Source: an uncultured Eubacteriales bacterium (GTDB lineage Bacteria > Bacillota > Clostridia > Lachnospirales > Lachnospiraceae). From it: DNA of 5,164 nt. Each line of letters begins with the position of its first letter. Position 1 is the stretch's first letter. The position numbers were made by a program, and so were the translations under genes. A model generated the notes under the pieces. It made no database searches and was not told the DNA's origin. It worked only from the letters and a program-made list of their open reading frames with translations. Positions 1 through 4,915 of this stretch are shown here, piece by piece. The stretch is from contig CASEDW010000214.1 of NCBI GenBank assembly GCA_949286775.1, positions 1 to 5,164 on the forward strand. Reading direction: 5' to 3'.

Positions 1-89
1 AGCAGACTTTCGGTAAGCGTCGTCTTGCCGGCGTCAACATGGGCCAACAGACCTGTCACAATATTCTTATTCATTTTCTGTTCGCCCAT
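1..89 (-). CDS. TetM/EF-G-type translational GTPase, N-terminal fragment (partial)
   Basis: Only the first 29 codons are inside the window; the gene continues past base 1. The visible protein carries the P-loop AHVDAGKTT at residues 16-24, followed by LTESLL. AHxDAGKTT is the G1 motif of ribosome-binding GTPases, and the AHVDAGKTTLTESLL form matches the ribosomal protection (TetM/TetO/TetW) branch better than EF-G, which normally has AHIDAGKTT, or LepA, which has AHIDHGKS. By family, such proteins bind the ribosome and hydrolyse GTP, some of them releasing tetracycline. Whether this one gives resistance or is a housekeeping paralogue cannot be decided from 29 residues. The start at 89 is chosen because AAGGGAG (104-98) lies 8 bases upstream. 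A second in-frame ATG at 74 (residue 6) aligns better with the usual TetM N-terminus and overlaps the stop of a short leader ORF, so the true start is open. Confidence 0.8.
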   Translation of the reverse strand, partial: MGEQKMNKNIVTGLLAHVDAGKTTLTESL

Positions 90-130
90 AAAAAAAGCTC
101 CCTTCTGTGCATAATTAAATTTGTACCCAT
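71..130 (-). CDS. possible 19-residue leader peptide ahead of the GTPase gene
   Basis: A short ORF encodes MGTNLIMHRRELFLWANRK. It has AAGGA at 139-135, only 4 bases before its ATG (short spacing), and begins about 15 bases after the start of transcription predicted from the promoter at 151-180. It reads through the ribosome binding site and first start codon of the GTPase gene in another frame. Its TGA (73-71) overlaps the GTPase codon-6 ATG (74-72) as ATGA, an arrangement often seen in translational coupling. Some tet ribosomal protection genes have leader peptides, but I see no sequence similarity to the tet(M) leader. It may be chance. Confidence 0.3.
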   Translation of the reverse strand: MGTNLIMHRRELFLWANRK

Positions 131-174
131 TTTTTCCTTGGTATCATCAAATTATAGCACAGAATGTGAGCTTT
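94..174 (-). terminator. terminator hairpin of the trx operon, overlapping the next gene's promoter and RBS
   Basis: On the minus strand the left arm is AAAGCTC-ACA-TTCTGTGC (174-157) and the right arm is GCACAGAA-GG-GAGCTTT (110-94). They give two perfect helices of 8 and 7 base pairs separated by an ACA/GG internal loop, followed directly by a run of T (96-90). The 46-base loop is long for an intrinsic terminator, but it can form further weak pairs (155-150 with 116-111; 143-140 with 127-124). The hairpin starts 13 bases after the tlpA-like stop, so it is well placed to end the trx-ccdA-tlpA transcript. The right arm contains the AAGGGAG ribosome binding site of the GTPase gene, so any read-through message would have that site paired. 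Confidence 0.65.
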
Positions 175-180
175 AGTCGA
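151..180 (-). promoter_or_regulatory. extended -10 promoter for the GTPase gene
   Basis: The minus strand has a perfect TATAAT (156-151) preceded by TGC, which makes an extended -10. A weaker -35, TCGACT (180-175, 4 of 6 matches), lies 18 bases upstream. Transcription should start near 144. The 18-base spacer is exactly the left arm of the terminator hairpin, so transcripts from this promoter lack that arm and leave the GTPase ribosome binding site free. Confidence 0.7.
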
Positions 181-187
181 CAAGGGT

Positions 188-838
188 TTATTTAATAATC
201 ATATCTATTCCTCGCTGCAGGGTTTCCATATCAATAGCGCCGGTAGCCTGCGCGATCACATAGCCGTCGGCGTCAATAAAAAATGTGACAGGCAGCGAAT
301 AAGCGCCGTATGTAAGGGCTGCGTCCAGCTGCGTATCGTAAAACACAGGAAATTCAAATCCGTTCTCCGAAATAAACTCGGAAGCTGACTTAACTGTTTC
401 CCTTGAACCGTCAGTCATATTGATCATCAGGAAATTTATATCTTCTCCCAGTTCCTGATACTTCTCATTAAAATCAGGCATTTCACTCTTGCATGGTCCG
501 CACCAGCTCGCCCAGAAATTAAGAACTATCGGTTTTCCGATATAATCGCTCAATTTTACTTCATTTTCATCTTTATCATATACAGTAAAATCAGGCGCTT
601 TAGTTTTCTGTTCTGTTTCATCATCTGCGCTGTCTTCTTTGCTTTGCGCCTGAGTTTTTTCTTCGTTTTCCTCCTGATTTTCTTCGCCGCCTGCGGCATT
701 TTCTTCAGTCTGATTGTCCTTTACGGCAAGCTGATTAGTTTCAACATTCTGCCCGAGCTGACGATAAAGAACAGTTGCTCCGACAATCAGAAGCACAAAT
801 ATAACGACAATAATTATAAAAACTTTCTTGTTTTTCAT
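188..838 (-). CDS. membrane-anchored TlpA/ResA-like thioredoxin
   Basis: A 216-residue protein with a Lys-rich N-terminus and one membrane segment (about residues 6-25) without a lipobox cysteine, so it is probably an uncleaved anchor. Residues about 31-80 are a low-complexity linker rich in Glu, Asp, Gln and Asn, about one third acidic. A redoxin/AhpC-TSA domain of the TlpA type follows from about residue 81: APDF, VLNFWASWCGPCKSEMP with active-site C113 and C116, and the cis-proline loop SLPVTF with P183. By family such proteins reduce disulfides outside the membrane using electrons from CcdA. ResA serves cytochrome c maturation, StoA spore cortex formation and Etrx methionine sulfoxide reductase; the client here is unknown. 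The gene is last in the operon. Its AAGGAGG (849-843) overlaps the ccdA stop codon, so translation of the two is probably coupled. Confidence 0.9.
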   Translation of the reverse strand: MKNKKVFIIIVVIFVLLIVGATVLYRQLGQNVETNQLAVKDNQTEENAAGGEENQEENEEKTQAQSKEDSADDETEQKTKAPDFTVYDKDENEVKLSDYIGKPIVLNFWASWCGPCKSEMPDFNEKYQELGEDINFLMINMTDGSRETVKSASEFISENGFEFPVFYDTQLDAALTYGAYSLPVTFFIDADGYVIAQATGAIDMETLQRGIDMIIK

Positions 839-847
839 ATCGCCTCC

Positions 848-1510
848 TTATCCCATCAATGCGAGAAATTTTCCCATTGTTCCGGTTGCCATAAGAATTC
901 CGAGAATCACGAGAAGCAGACCGCACACTGTATTGATTATATTATAATTTCTCTTGATCCAGCTAAACGCGCTTTTCAAATATCCTATCAAAACGGCGCT
1001 TAAAACAAACGGTATTCCAAGTCCAAGGGAATACGCGAGCAGCATCACCATGCCCTCAACAACATGCGCCTGCTGAGACGCGAGCATAAGCGCTGATCCA
1101 AGAAACGCTCCTACGCATGGCGTCCATCCTATGGAGAATATCACACCAAAGATAAGAGCCGAAAAGAATCCCATATTGTCGGGGTTCACCGTATAGCGGC
1201 TTCCTTTAAAGATCTTAAGTTTAAAAACGCCAAGAAAACTCAGACCGAAAATGATGACTATTATTCCGGAAACTATATTTACCGCTGTCTGATATTCACG
1301 CAGGAAACTTCCGACAGTTCCCGCAAGAGCGCCGAGGATAATAAATACAGCTGTAAAACCTGTTACGAAACCTAAAGCGCCTTTAAGCGTTTTTCCAATG
1401 GTTTTCTCGCCTCCTCCCGCAAAATAAGAAATGTAAATCGGAAGCATCGGAAGCAGACACGGTGAGATAAATGTAATGATTCCCTCAAGAAACGATATCA
1501 CATACTGCAT
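848..1510 (-). CDS. ccdA: CcdA/DsbD-type transmembrane thiol-disulfide electron carrier
   Basis: A 220-residue, very hydrophobic protein with about six membrane helices (near 5-27, 45-68, 76-98, 114-140, 155-178 and 190-212). The two diagnostic cysteines are present: C18 in ISPCLLPMLP on the first helix and C132 in IGWTPCVGA on the fourth. In this family (Pfam DsbD transmembrane domain) the pair accepts electrons from cytoplasmic thioredoxin and passes them to an extracytoplasmic thioredoxin-like protein. Both partners are encoded in the same operon, with trxA-trxB upstream and the TlpA-like gene immediately downstream. Length is normal for a stand-alone CcdA. The ATG at 1510 has only GGAG about 11 bases upstream, rather far, and a stop codon directly before it, so no longer in-frame start exists. 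Poor ribosome binding suggests lower translation or coupling to upstream reading. Confidence 0.93.
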   Translation of the reverse strand: MQYVISFLEGIITFISPCLLPMLPIYISYFAGGGEKTIGKTLKGALGFVTGFTAVFIILGALAGTVGSFLREYQTAVNIVSGIIVIIFGLSFLGVFKLKIFKGSRYTVNPDNMGFFSALIFGVIFSIGWTPCVGAFLGSALMLASQQAHVVEGMVMLLAYSLGLGIPFVLSAVLIGYLKSAFSWIKRNYNIINTVCGLLLVILGILMATGTMGKFLALMG

Positions 1511-1543
1511 TTATTCTCATACTCCAATCTCTTTTTATTCATA

Positions 1544-2473
1544 TCAGGCGCCTCCGGCGATATATTCTTCAGCCATATGAACGGCTACGGCTCCGTCAGA
1601 AGCTGCTGTTATTACCTGACGCAGAACCTTTGTCCTTACATCTCCTACAGCATAGACGCCCGGTATATTTGTTTCAGTTGACTCGCCTGCAACTATATAT
1701 CCGCTTTTATCCAGATCAAGCTGTCCTTTTACAAGATCTGTAGCCGGTTTTCTGCCTACGCTTATAAATATGCCGTCGCATTCTACGACGTCTTCTTCTC
1801 CTGTTGAGACATTTTTCAGGCGAACACCTGTAAGTCTTTCGTCAAACAGCAGTTCTTCCACAACGCTGTTCCAACGAAACTCGATATTTTCGGCCTTCAT
1901 TAACGGATCATGATATATCTTGGTAGCGCGAAGTTTATCTCTTCTATGTACAATTATCACTTTTTTTGCGATGCGGCTAAGCAACAGTGCGTCTGACGCC
2001 GCTGAGTTACCTCCTCCGACAACAACAACCGTCTTTCCTCTGAAAGCCATGCCGTCGCAGGATGCGCAGTAAGCTACTCCACGTCCTATGAGTTTTGGTT
2101 CGTTTTCGATACCGAGTTCCTTAGGATTCGCTCCTGTAGCTATAACGACAGTTTTTCCAAGAAATTCGCCTTCCGATGTTTCCAGTCTCTTTGGATTCGA
2201 TTTTAAATCCATGGCTGTTACTTCGGCATATTCGCTTTTGGCTCCGAACTTCTCAGCATGTCTCTGCATTTTTTCCGCAAGGGTAAATCCGTCGATACCG
2301 TCCTCAAATCCTGAATAGTTGTCTATCTGTGAACTTAACGCCATCTGTCCGCCAGCTGAAAGTTTTTCAAGAATGCAGACGTCAAGTCCCGATCTTGCGG
2401 CGTACAGGGCAGCCGTATATCCTCCCGGTCCGCCGCCTACGATTATCATATCATAAATATGGTTATTACTCAT
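1544..2473 (-). CDS. trxB: thioredoxin reductase (NADPH type)
   Basis: A 309-residue flavoprotein of normal length for low-molecular-weight bacterial TrxB. It reduces thioredoxin with NADPH through FAD and a redox disulfide. Visible motifs, numbered from the ATG at 2473, are the FAD Rossmann loop GGGPGG (13-18), the active-site CASC (C136, C139), the NADPH loop GGGNSAASDA (153-162), HRRDKLRA (176-183) whose arginines bind the NADPH 2'-phosphate, and the second FAD motif YAVGDVR (274-280) followed by RQVITAASDGAVA. Because both NADPH motifs are intact, it is unlikely to be one of the clostridial flavin- or ferredoxin-dependent variants that lack them. The ATG at 2473 is preferred over a GTG at 2479 because AGGAGGG (2487-2481) is 7 bases from the ATG and only 1 base from the GTG. 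The gap to trxA is 15 bases. Confidence 0.95.
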   Translation of the reverse strand: MSNNHIYDMIIVGGGPGGYTAALYAARSGLDVCILEKLSAGGQMALSSQIDNYSGFEDGIDGFTLAEKMQRHAEKFGAKSEYAEVTAMDLKSNPKRLETSEGEFLGKTVVIATGANPKELGIENEPKLIGRGVAYCASCDGMAFRGKTVVVVGGGNSAASDALLLSRIAKKVIIVHRRDKLRATKIYHDPLMKAENIEFRWNSVVEELLFDERLTGVRLKNVSTGEEDVVECDGIFISVGRKPATDLVKGQLDLDKSGYIVAGESTETNIPGVYAVGDVRTKVLRQVITAASDGAVAVHMAEEYIAGGA

Positions 2474-2480
2474 AAACACG

Positions 2481-2487
2481 CCCTCCT
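2481..2487 (-). promoter_or_regulatory. ribosome binding site that fixes the trxB start
   Basis: AGGAGGG on the minus strand lies directly after the trxA stop codon and 7 bases before the ATG at 2473. It overlaps the region of a potential in-frame GTG at 2479 too closely for that codon to be used. Confidence 0.8.
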
Positions 2488-2488
2488 G

Positions 2489-2812
2489 TTATTTTTCAAG
2501 AGCTCCTTTTATAAACTGATCTATCTTTGCCTTTGATTCAGGATTTACAACTGAATCCACCGATTTTCCATTTTTATACATTACAAGCGTCGGAATAACT
2601 TCTATTTTCCATTCGTCCGCAAGCTGTTCCTCTTCATCTATATTGACTTTACACACTTCGATTTCACCGCCGTATTCTTCCGCGATCTTTTCGTATGCCG
2701 GATTTATTCTGCGGCAGTATCCGCACCATGGCGCCCAGAAATCCACCAGAACCGGTTTGCCTGAGTTGATTAACTGTTCGAATTGTTCTCTGTTTATATT
2801 TATAGCTGACAT
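2489..2812 (-). CDS. trxA: thioredoxin with WCGYC active site
   Basis: A 107-residue single-domain thioredoxin of the usual length. It has VLVDFWAPWC at residues 21-30, the active site W29-C30-G31-Y32-C33, and the cis-proline loop VIPTL with P74, followed by the typical LVMYKNGK strand. It has one further cysteine, C54. The protein should cycle between TrxB and its targets in the cytoplasm, and in this operon CcdA is the obvious target. The standard active site is WCGPC; the Tyr in place of Pro should change redox potential and partner choice, and is the one odd feature. The start at 2812 has AAAGGAG (2828-2822) 9 bases upstream. It is the first gene of the minus-strand operon and follows the promoter at 2857-2885. 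A thioredoxin-like protein with a special partner is an alternative to general thioredoxin. Confidence 0.93.
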   Translation of the reverse strand: MSAININREQFEQLINSGKPVLVDFWAPWCGYCRRINPAYEKIAEEYGGEIEVCKVNIDEEEQLADEWKIEVIPTLVMYKNGKSVDSVVNPESKAKIDQFIKGALEK

Positions 2813-2856
2813 ATATATTGTCTCCTTTCGTTTGTGTTCTTAATTTTGTTGATCTT

Positions 2857-2885
2857 AATATAACATACATTATCTGAATTTTCAG
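2857..2885 (-). promoter_or_regulatory. candidate promoter of the trxA-trxB-ccdA-tlpA operon
   Basis: On the minus strand TATATT (2862-2857) is preceded by TGT, forming an extended -10, and CTGAAA (2885-2880, 4 of 6 matches to TTGACA) lies 17 bases upstream. Transcription would start near 2850, leaving a leader of about 38 bases before trxA. Confidence 0.55.
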
Positions 2886-2897
2886 TGATTTCATCAC
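2874..2897. promoter_or_regulatory. two adjacent palindromes at the trx -35, possible operator
   Basis: CTGAA-TT-TTCAG (2874-2885) and GTGAT-TTC-ATCAC (2885-2897) sit side by side. The first contains the proposed trx -35 and the second touches its upstream edge. Such symmetry at a -35 suits a dimeric regulator. I cannot name the regulator, and short palindromes also arise by chance. Confidence 0.35.
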
Positions 2898-2996
2898 ACA
2901 TATAAAAAAACACTGCTGTTCCCTGGCTCTTACATATGAAAAAATAATCAATTCAGAAATAAACATATTAAAAAGGAAAGAAACGCATATATTATC

Positions 2997-3025
2997 TTGA
3001 CCTGAAACTTTAAATATGAGAAAAT
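2997..3025 (+). promoter_or_regulatory. candidate promoter of the NifU-like/GGGtGRT operon
   Basis: TTGACC (2997-3002, 5 of 6) is followed after 17 bases by GAAAAT (3020-3025, 4 of 6), itself preceded by TGA as an extended -10. The start would lie near 3032, giving a leader of about 40 bases. It points away from the trx promoter, about 110 bases from it. Confidence 0.5.
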
Positions 3026-3057
3026 CTACGTTGGTTTTAAGGTGATATTTATTTATG

Positions 3058-3064
3058 AAAGGAG
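3058..3064 (+). promoter_or_regulatory. ribosome binding site that fixes the NifU-like start
   Basis: AAAGGAG lies 7 bases before the ATG at 3072. It makes that ATG the start rather than an in-frame GTG at 3042, which would place this site inside the coding region. Confidence 0.8.
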
Positions 3065-3071
3065 TTTTTCA

Positions 3072-3764
3072 ATGATTTACACAAAAGAAGTTGAAAATAT
3101 GTGTCCTGTTGCCAAGGGCGCAAAACATGACCCGGCTCCAATTCCTGAAGAGGGAAAATGGGTATATGCTAAAAAAATTGAAGATATTTCAGGCTTCACA
3201 CACGGTATTGGCTGGTGCGCGCCTCAGCAGGGTGCCTGCAAACTTTCACTGAATGTTAAAAACGGAATAATCGAAGAGGCTCTTGTAGAGACTATCGGAT
3301 GTTCAGGTATGACACATTCAGCAGCTATGGCAGCTGAGATACTTCAGGGAAAAACAATCCTCGAAGCTCTCAATACAGACCTCGTTTGTGACGCTATCAA
3401 TACAGCTATGAGAGAGCTTTTCCTTCAGATCGTTTACGGACGTTCACAGAGCGCGTTCTCTGATGACGGTCTTGCAATCGGCGCAGGTCTCGAAGACCTT
3501 GGAAAAGGACTCCGCTCACAGGTTGGTACAATGTACGCTACAAAAGAAAAAGGCGTTCGTTATCTTGAGATGGCTGAAGGATATGTTACAGGCATCGCTC
3601 TTGATGAAGACAACGAAGTTATCGGATATCAGTTCGTATCACTCGGAAAAATGACTGACTTTATTAAGAAGGGCGACGATCCTAACACAGCATGGGAAAA
3701 AGCCAAAGGTCAGTACGGACGTGTTGATGATGCAGTTAAGATCATTGACCCACGTGTAGAGTAA
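3072..3764 (+). CDS. divergent NifU/IscU-like iron-sulfur scaffold protein
   Basis: A 230-residue protein. Its middle resembles the NifU N-terminal/IscU fold: CKLSLNVKNGIIEEALVETIGC (56-77, key residues C56, K57, L58, C77) followed by SGMTHSAAMAAEILQGKT corresponds to the IscU stretch that ends in GCGSAIASSS and WVKGKS. IscU-type proteins build Fe-S clusters on three cysteines. Here C77 matches the second; C49 or C56 (in GWCAPQQGAC) could be the first. The expected third position near the helix after RSQSAF (124-129) has no cysteine, although C106 and the N-terminal C11 exist. About 80 C-terminal residues (150-230) go beyond a normal scaffold of roughly 125-150 residues and are unfamiliar. 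It is followed after 17 bases by the GGGtGRT gene, a pairing I remember from many Clostridia. Scaffold function is inferred; it may instead hold another metal or act as an enzyme subunit. Confidence 0.8.
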   Translation: MIYTKEVENMCPVAKGAKHDPAPIPEEGKWVYAKKIEDISGFTHGIGWCAPQQGACKLSLNVKNGIIEEALVETIGCSGMTHSAAMAAEILQGKTILEALNTDLVCDAINTAMRELFLQIVYGRSQSAFSDDGLAIGAGLEDLGKGLRSQVGTMYATKEKGVRYLEMAEGYVTGIALDEDNEVIGYQFVSLGKMTDFIKKGDDPNTAWEKAKGQYGRVDDAVKIIDPRVE

Positions 3765-3781
3765 GAAAGGAGAGCAAAATA

Positions 3782-4792
3782 ATGGCTTTATTTGAAGGTT
3801 ATGAGAGAAGAATTAACCAGATCAATGCTGTCCTGAACAGCTACGGAATCAGCTCTGTAGAAGAAGCTGAAAAGATCACTAAAGACGCAGGTCTTGACGT
3901 ATACAACCAGATCAAAGGCATTCAGCCTATCTGTTTCGAAAACGCATGCTGGGCTTATATCGTAGGCGCCGCTATCGCTATCAAGAAAGGCTGCAAAAAA
4001 GCTTCTGACGCTGCTGCAGCTATTGGAGAAGGACTTCAGGCTTTCTGTATCCCGGGATCAGTTGCTGACCACAGAAAAGTAGGTCTTGGCCATGGAAACC
4101 TTGGAAAGATGCTCCTTGAAGAAGATACAGAGTGCTTCTGCTTCTTAGCAGGACATGAATCATTTGCCGCTGCAGAAGGCGCTATAGGTATCGCTGAAAA
4201 AGCCAACAAAGTTCGTAAAAAACCTCTTCGTGTTATCCTTAACGGACTTGGAAAAGACGCCGCTCAGATCATTTCACGTATCAACGGATTTACATATGTT
4301 GAAACAAAATATGATTACAAAGAAGCAAAACTCAACATCGTTTACGAGAAGGCATATTCAAAAGGACTCCGCGCCACAGTAAAATGCTACGGAGCAGACG
4401 ATGTTCAGGAAGGCGTTGCAATCATGCATCATGAAAACGTAGGCGTATCTATCACAGGTAACTCTACAAACCCGACTCGTTTCCAGCACCCGACAGCAGG
4501 TACATACAAAAAAGAATGTATCGAGCAGGGTAAAAAATACTTCTCAGTAGCATCAGGCGGCGGTACAGGACGTACTCTTCATCCTGACAACATGGCAGCC
4601 GGTCCTGCTTCTTACGGTATGACAGATACTATGGGACGTATGCACTCAGACGCTCAGTTTGCAGGTTCATCTTCTGTTCCTGCTCACGTAGAGATGATGG
4701 GTCTTATCGGAGCCGGAAACAACCCGATGGTTGGAATGACTGTTTCAGTAGCAGTTGCAATCGAAGAAGCTGCTAAAGCTGGAAAGTTCTAA
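3782..4792 (+). CDS. GGGtGRT-family protein, function unknown
   Basis: A 336-residue soluble protein without signal peptide or membrane segment. The motif GGGTGRT is at residues 259-265, followed by LHPDNMAAGPASYGMTDTMGRMHSD; this identifies the GGGtGRT family (Pfam PF14057 from memory), whose members are about this length and have no established function. It has eight cysteines (51, 56, 71, 89, 118, 120, 202, 246), including a C-F-C at 118-120, and conserved-looking histidines in LGHGN (104), GHES (125), MHHENVG (216-217), QHPTAG (236) and MHSD (288). These would suit metal, cofactor or phosphate binding. It is in one operon with the NifU-like gene, has AAAGGAG (3766-3772) 9 bases before its ATG, and ends at a strong terminator. 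Thr is mostly ACA, Asn mostly AAC and Ile mostly ATC, suggesting high expression. The pairing suggests it receives, uses or inserts a cluster; this is inference. Confidence 0.88.
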   Translation: MALFEGYERRINQINAVLNSYGISSVEEAEKITKDAGLDVYNQIKGIQPICFENACWAYIVGAAIAIKKGCKKASDAAAAIGEGLQAFCIPGSVADHRKVGLGHGNLGKMLLEEDTECFCFLAGHESFAAAEGAIGIAEKANKVRKKPLRVILNGLGKDAAQIISRINGFTYVETKYDYKEAKLNIVYEKAYSKGLRATVKCYGADDVQEGVAIMHHENVGVSITGNSTNPTRFQHPTAGTYKKECIEQGKKYFSVASGGGTGRTLHPDNMAAGPASYGMTDTMGRMHSDAQFAGSSSVPAHVEMMGLIGAGNNPMVGMTVSVAVAIEEAAKAGKF

Positions 4793-4812
4793 TTGTAAAA
4801 CAAGCTTTACAA
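4793..4812 (+). repeat. small inverted repeat after the GGGtGRT stop
   Basis: TTGTAAA (4793-4799) and TTTACAA (4806-4812) are perfect complements around the loop ACAAGC, directly after the stop codon. There is no T run after it, so it is not itself a terminator; it may stabilise the 3' end or be chance. Confidence 0.4.
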
Positions 4813-4832
4813 AATCCTATAATAAATAATTT

Positions 4833-4860
4833 GGAGCTGACATTTTTGTCAGCTCCTTTT
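4833..4860 (+). terminator. rho-independent terminator of the NifU-like/GGGtGRT operon
   Basis: A perfect 10-bp stem, GGAGCTGACA (4833-4842) with TGTCAGCTCC (4847-4856), closes a TTTT loop and is followed by TTTTCAATTTTT. It lies 40 bases after the GGGtGRT stop. Confidence 0.95.
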
Positions 4861-4886
4861 CAATTTTTGACATCTGAAACGCCGCC

Positions 4887-4915
4887 TTGACATCCAAAAT
4901 TTCTGAAACTATAAT
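4887..4915 (+). promoter_or_regulatory. perfect-consensus sigma-A promoter
   Basis: TTGACA (4887-4892), a 17-base spacer and TATAAT (4910-4915) match the consensus at all 12 positions with ideal spacing. Transcription should start near 4922, and the promoter drives the gene beginning at 4980. So strong a promoter normally needs control, and an inverted repeat covers its -10. Confidence 0.9.

Noticed and set aside
181..186. TTGTCG as -35 for the GTPase promoter
   Set aside because: Its spacing to TATAAT is 21 bases, too long; TCGACT at 18 bases plus the extended -10 fits better.
644..1003. Plus-strand ORF opposite tlpA and ccdA
   Set aside because: It is the antisense shadow of the tlpA linker and the ccdA C-terminus, with no ribosome binding site or recognisable domain.
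2088..2318. Plus-strand ORF opposite trxB
   Set aside because: Antisense shadow of a clearly coding region.
1544..2473. Flavin- or ferredoxin-dependent thioredoxin reductase-like protein of the clostridial type
   Set aside because: The NADPH motifs GGGNSAASDA and HRRDKLRA are intact, so the ordinary NADPH enzyme is the simpler reading.
2474..2479. GTG start for trxB two codons upstream of the ATG
   Set aside because: It would be 1 base from AGGAGGG; the ATG at 2473 has a normal 7-base spacing.
2884..2899. CRP/FNR-type site in the trx promoter
   Set aside because: The GTGAT/ATCAC arms resemble TGTGA half-sites, but the spacing and flanks do not fit the usual N6 arrangement.
2664..2966. Minus-strand ORF of 100 codons across trxA and its upstream region
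   Set aside because: It overlaps trxA in another frame, runs through the promoter region, lacks a ribosome binding site and shows no domain.
3042..3071. GTG start for the NifU-like gene giving ten more residues
   Set aside because: The extra codons include the AAAGGAG ribosome binding site of the ATG at 3072 and nothing suitable lies before the GTG.
3463..3654. Second-frame ORF inside the NifU-like gene
   Set aside because: No ribosome binding site and composition that follows the real frame.
4867..4872. A second promoter using the first TTGACA
   Set aside because: No -10-like hexamer lies 16-18 bases downstream.
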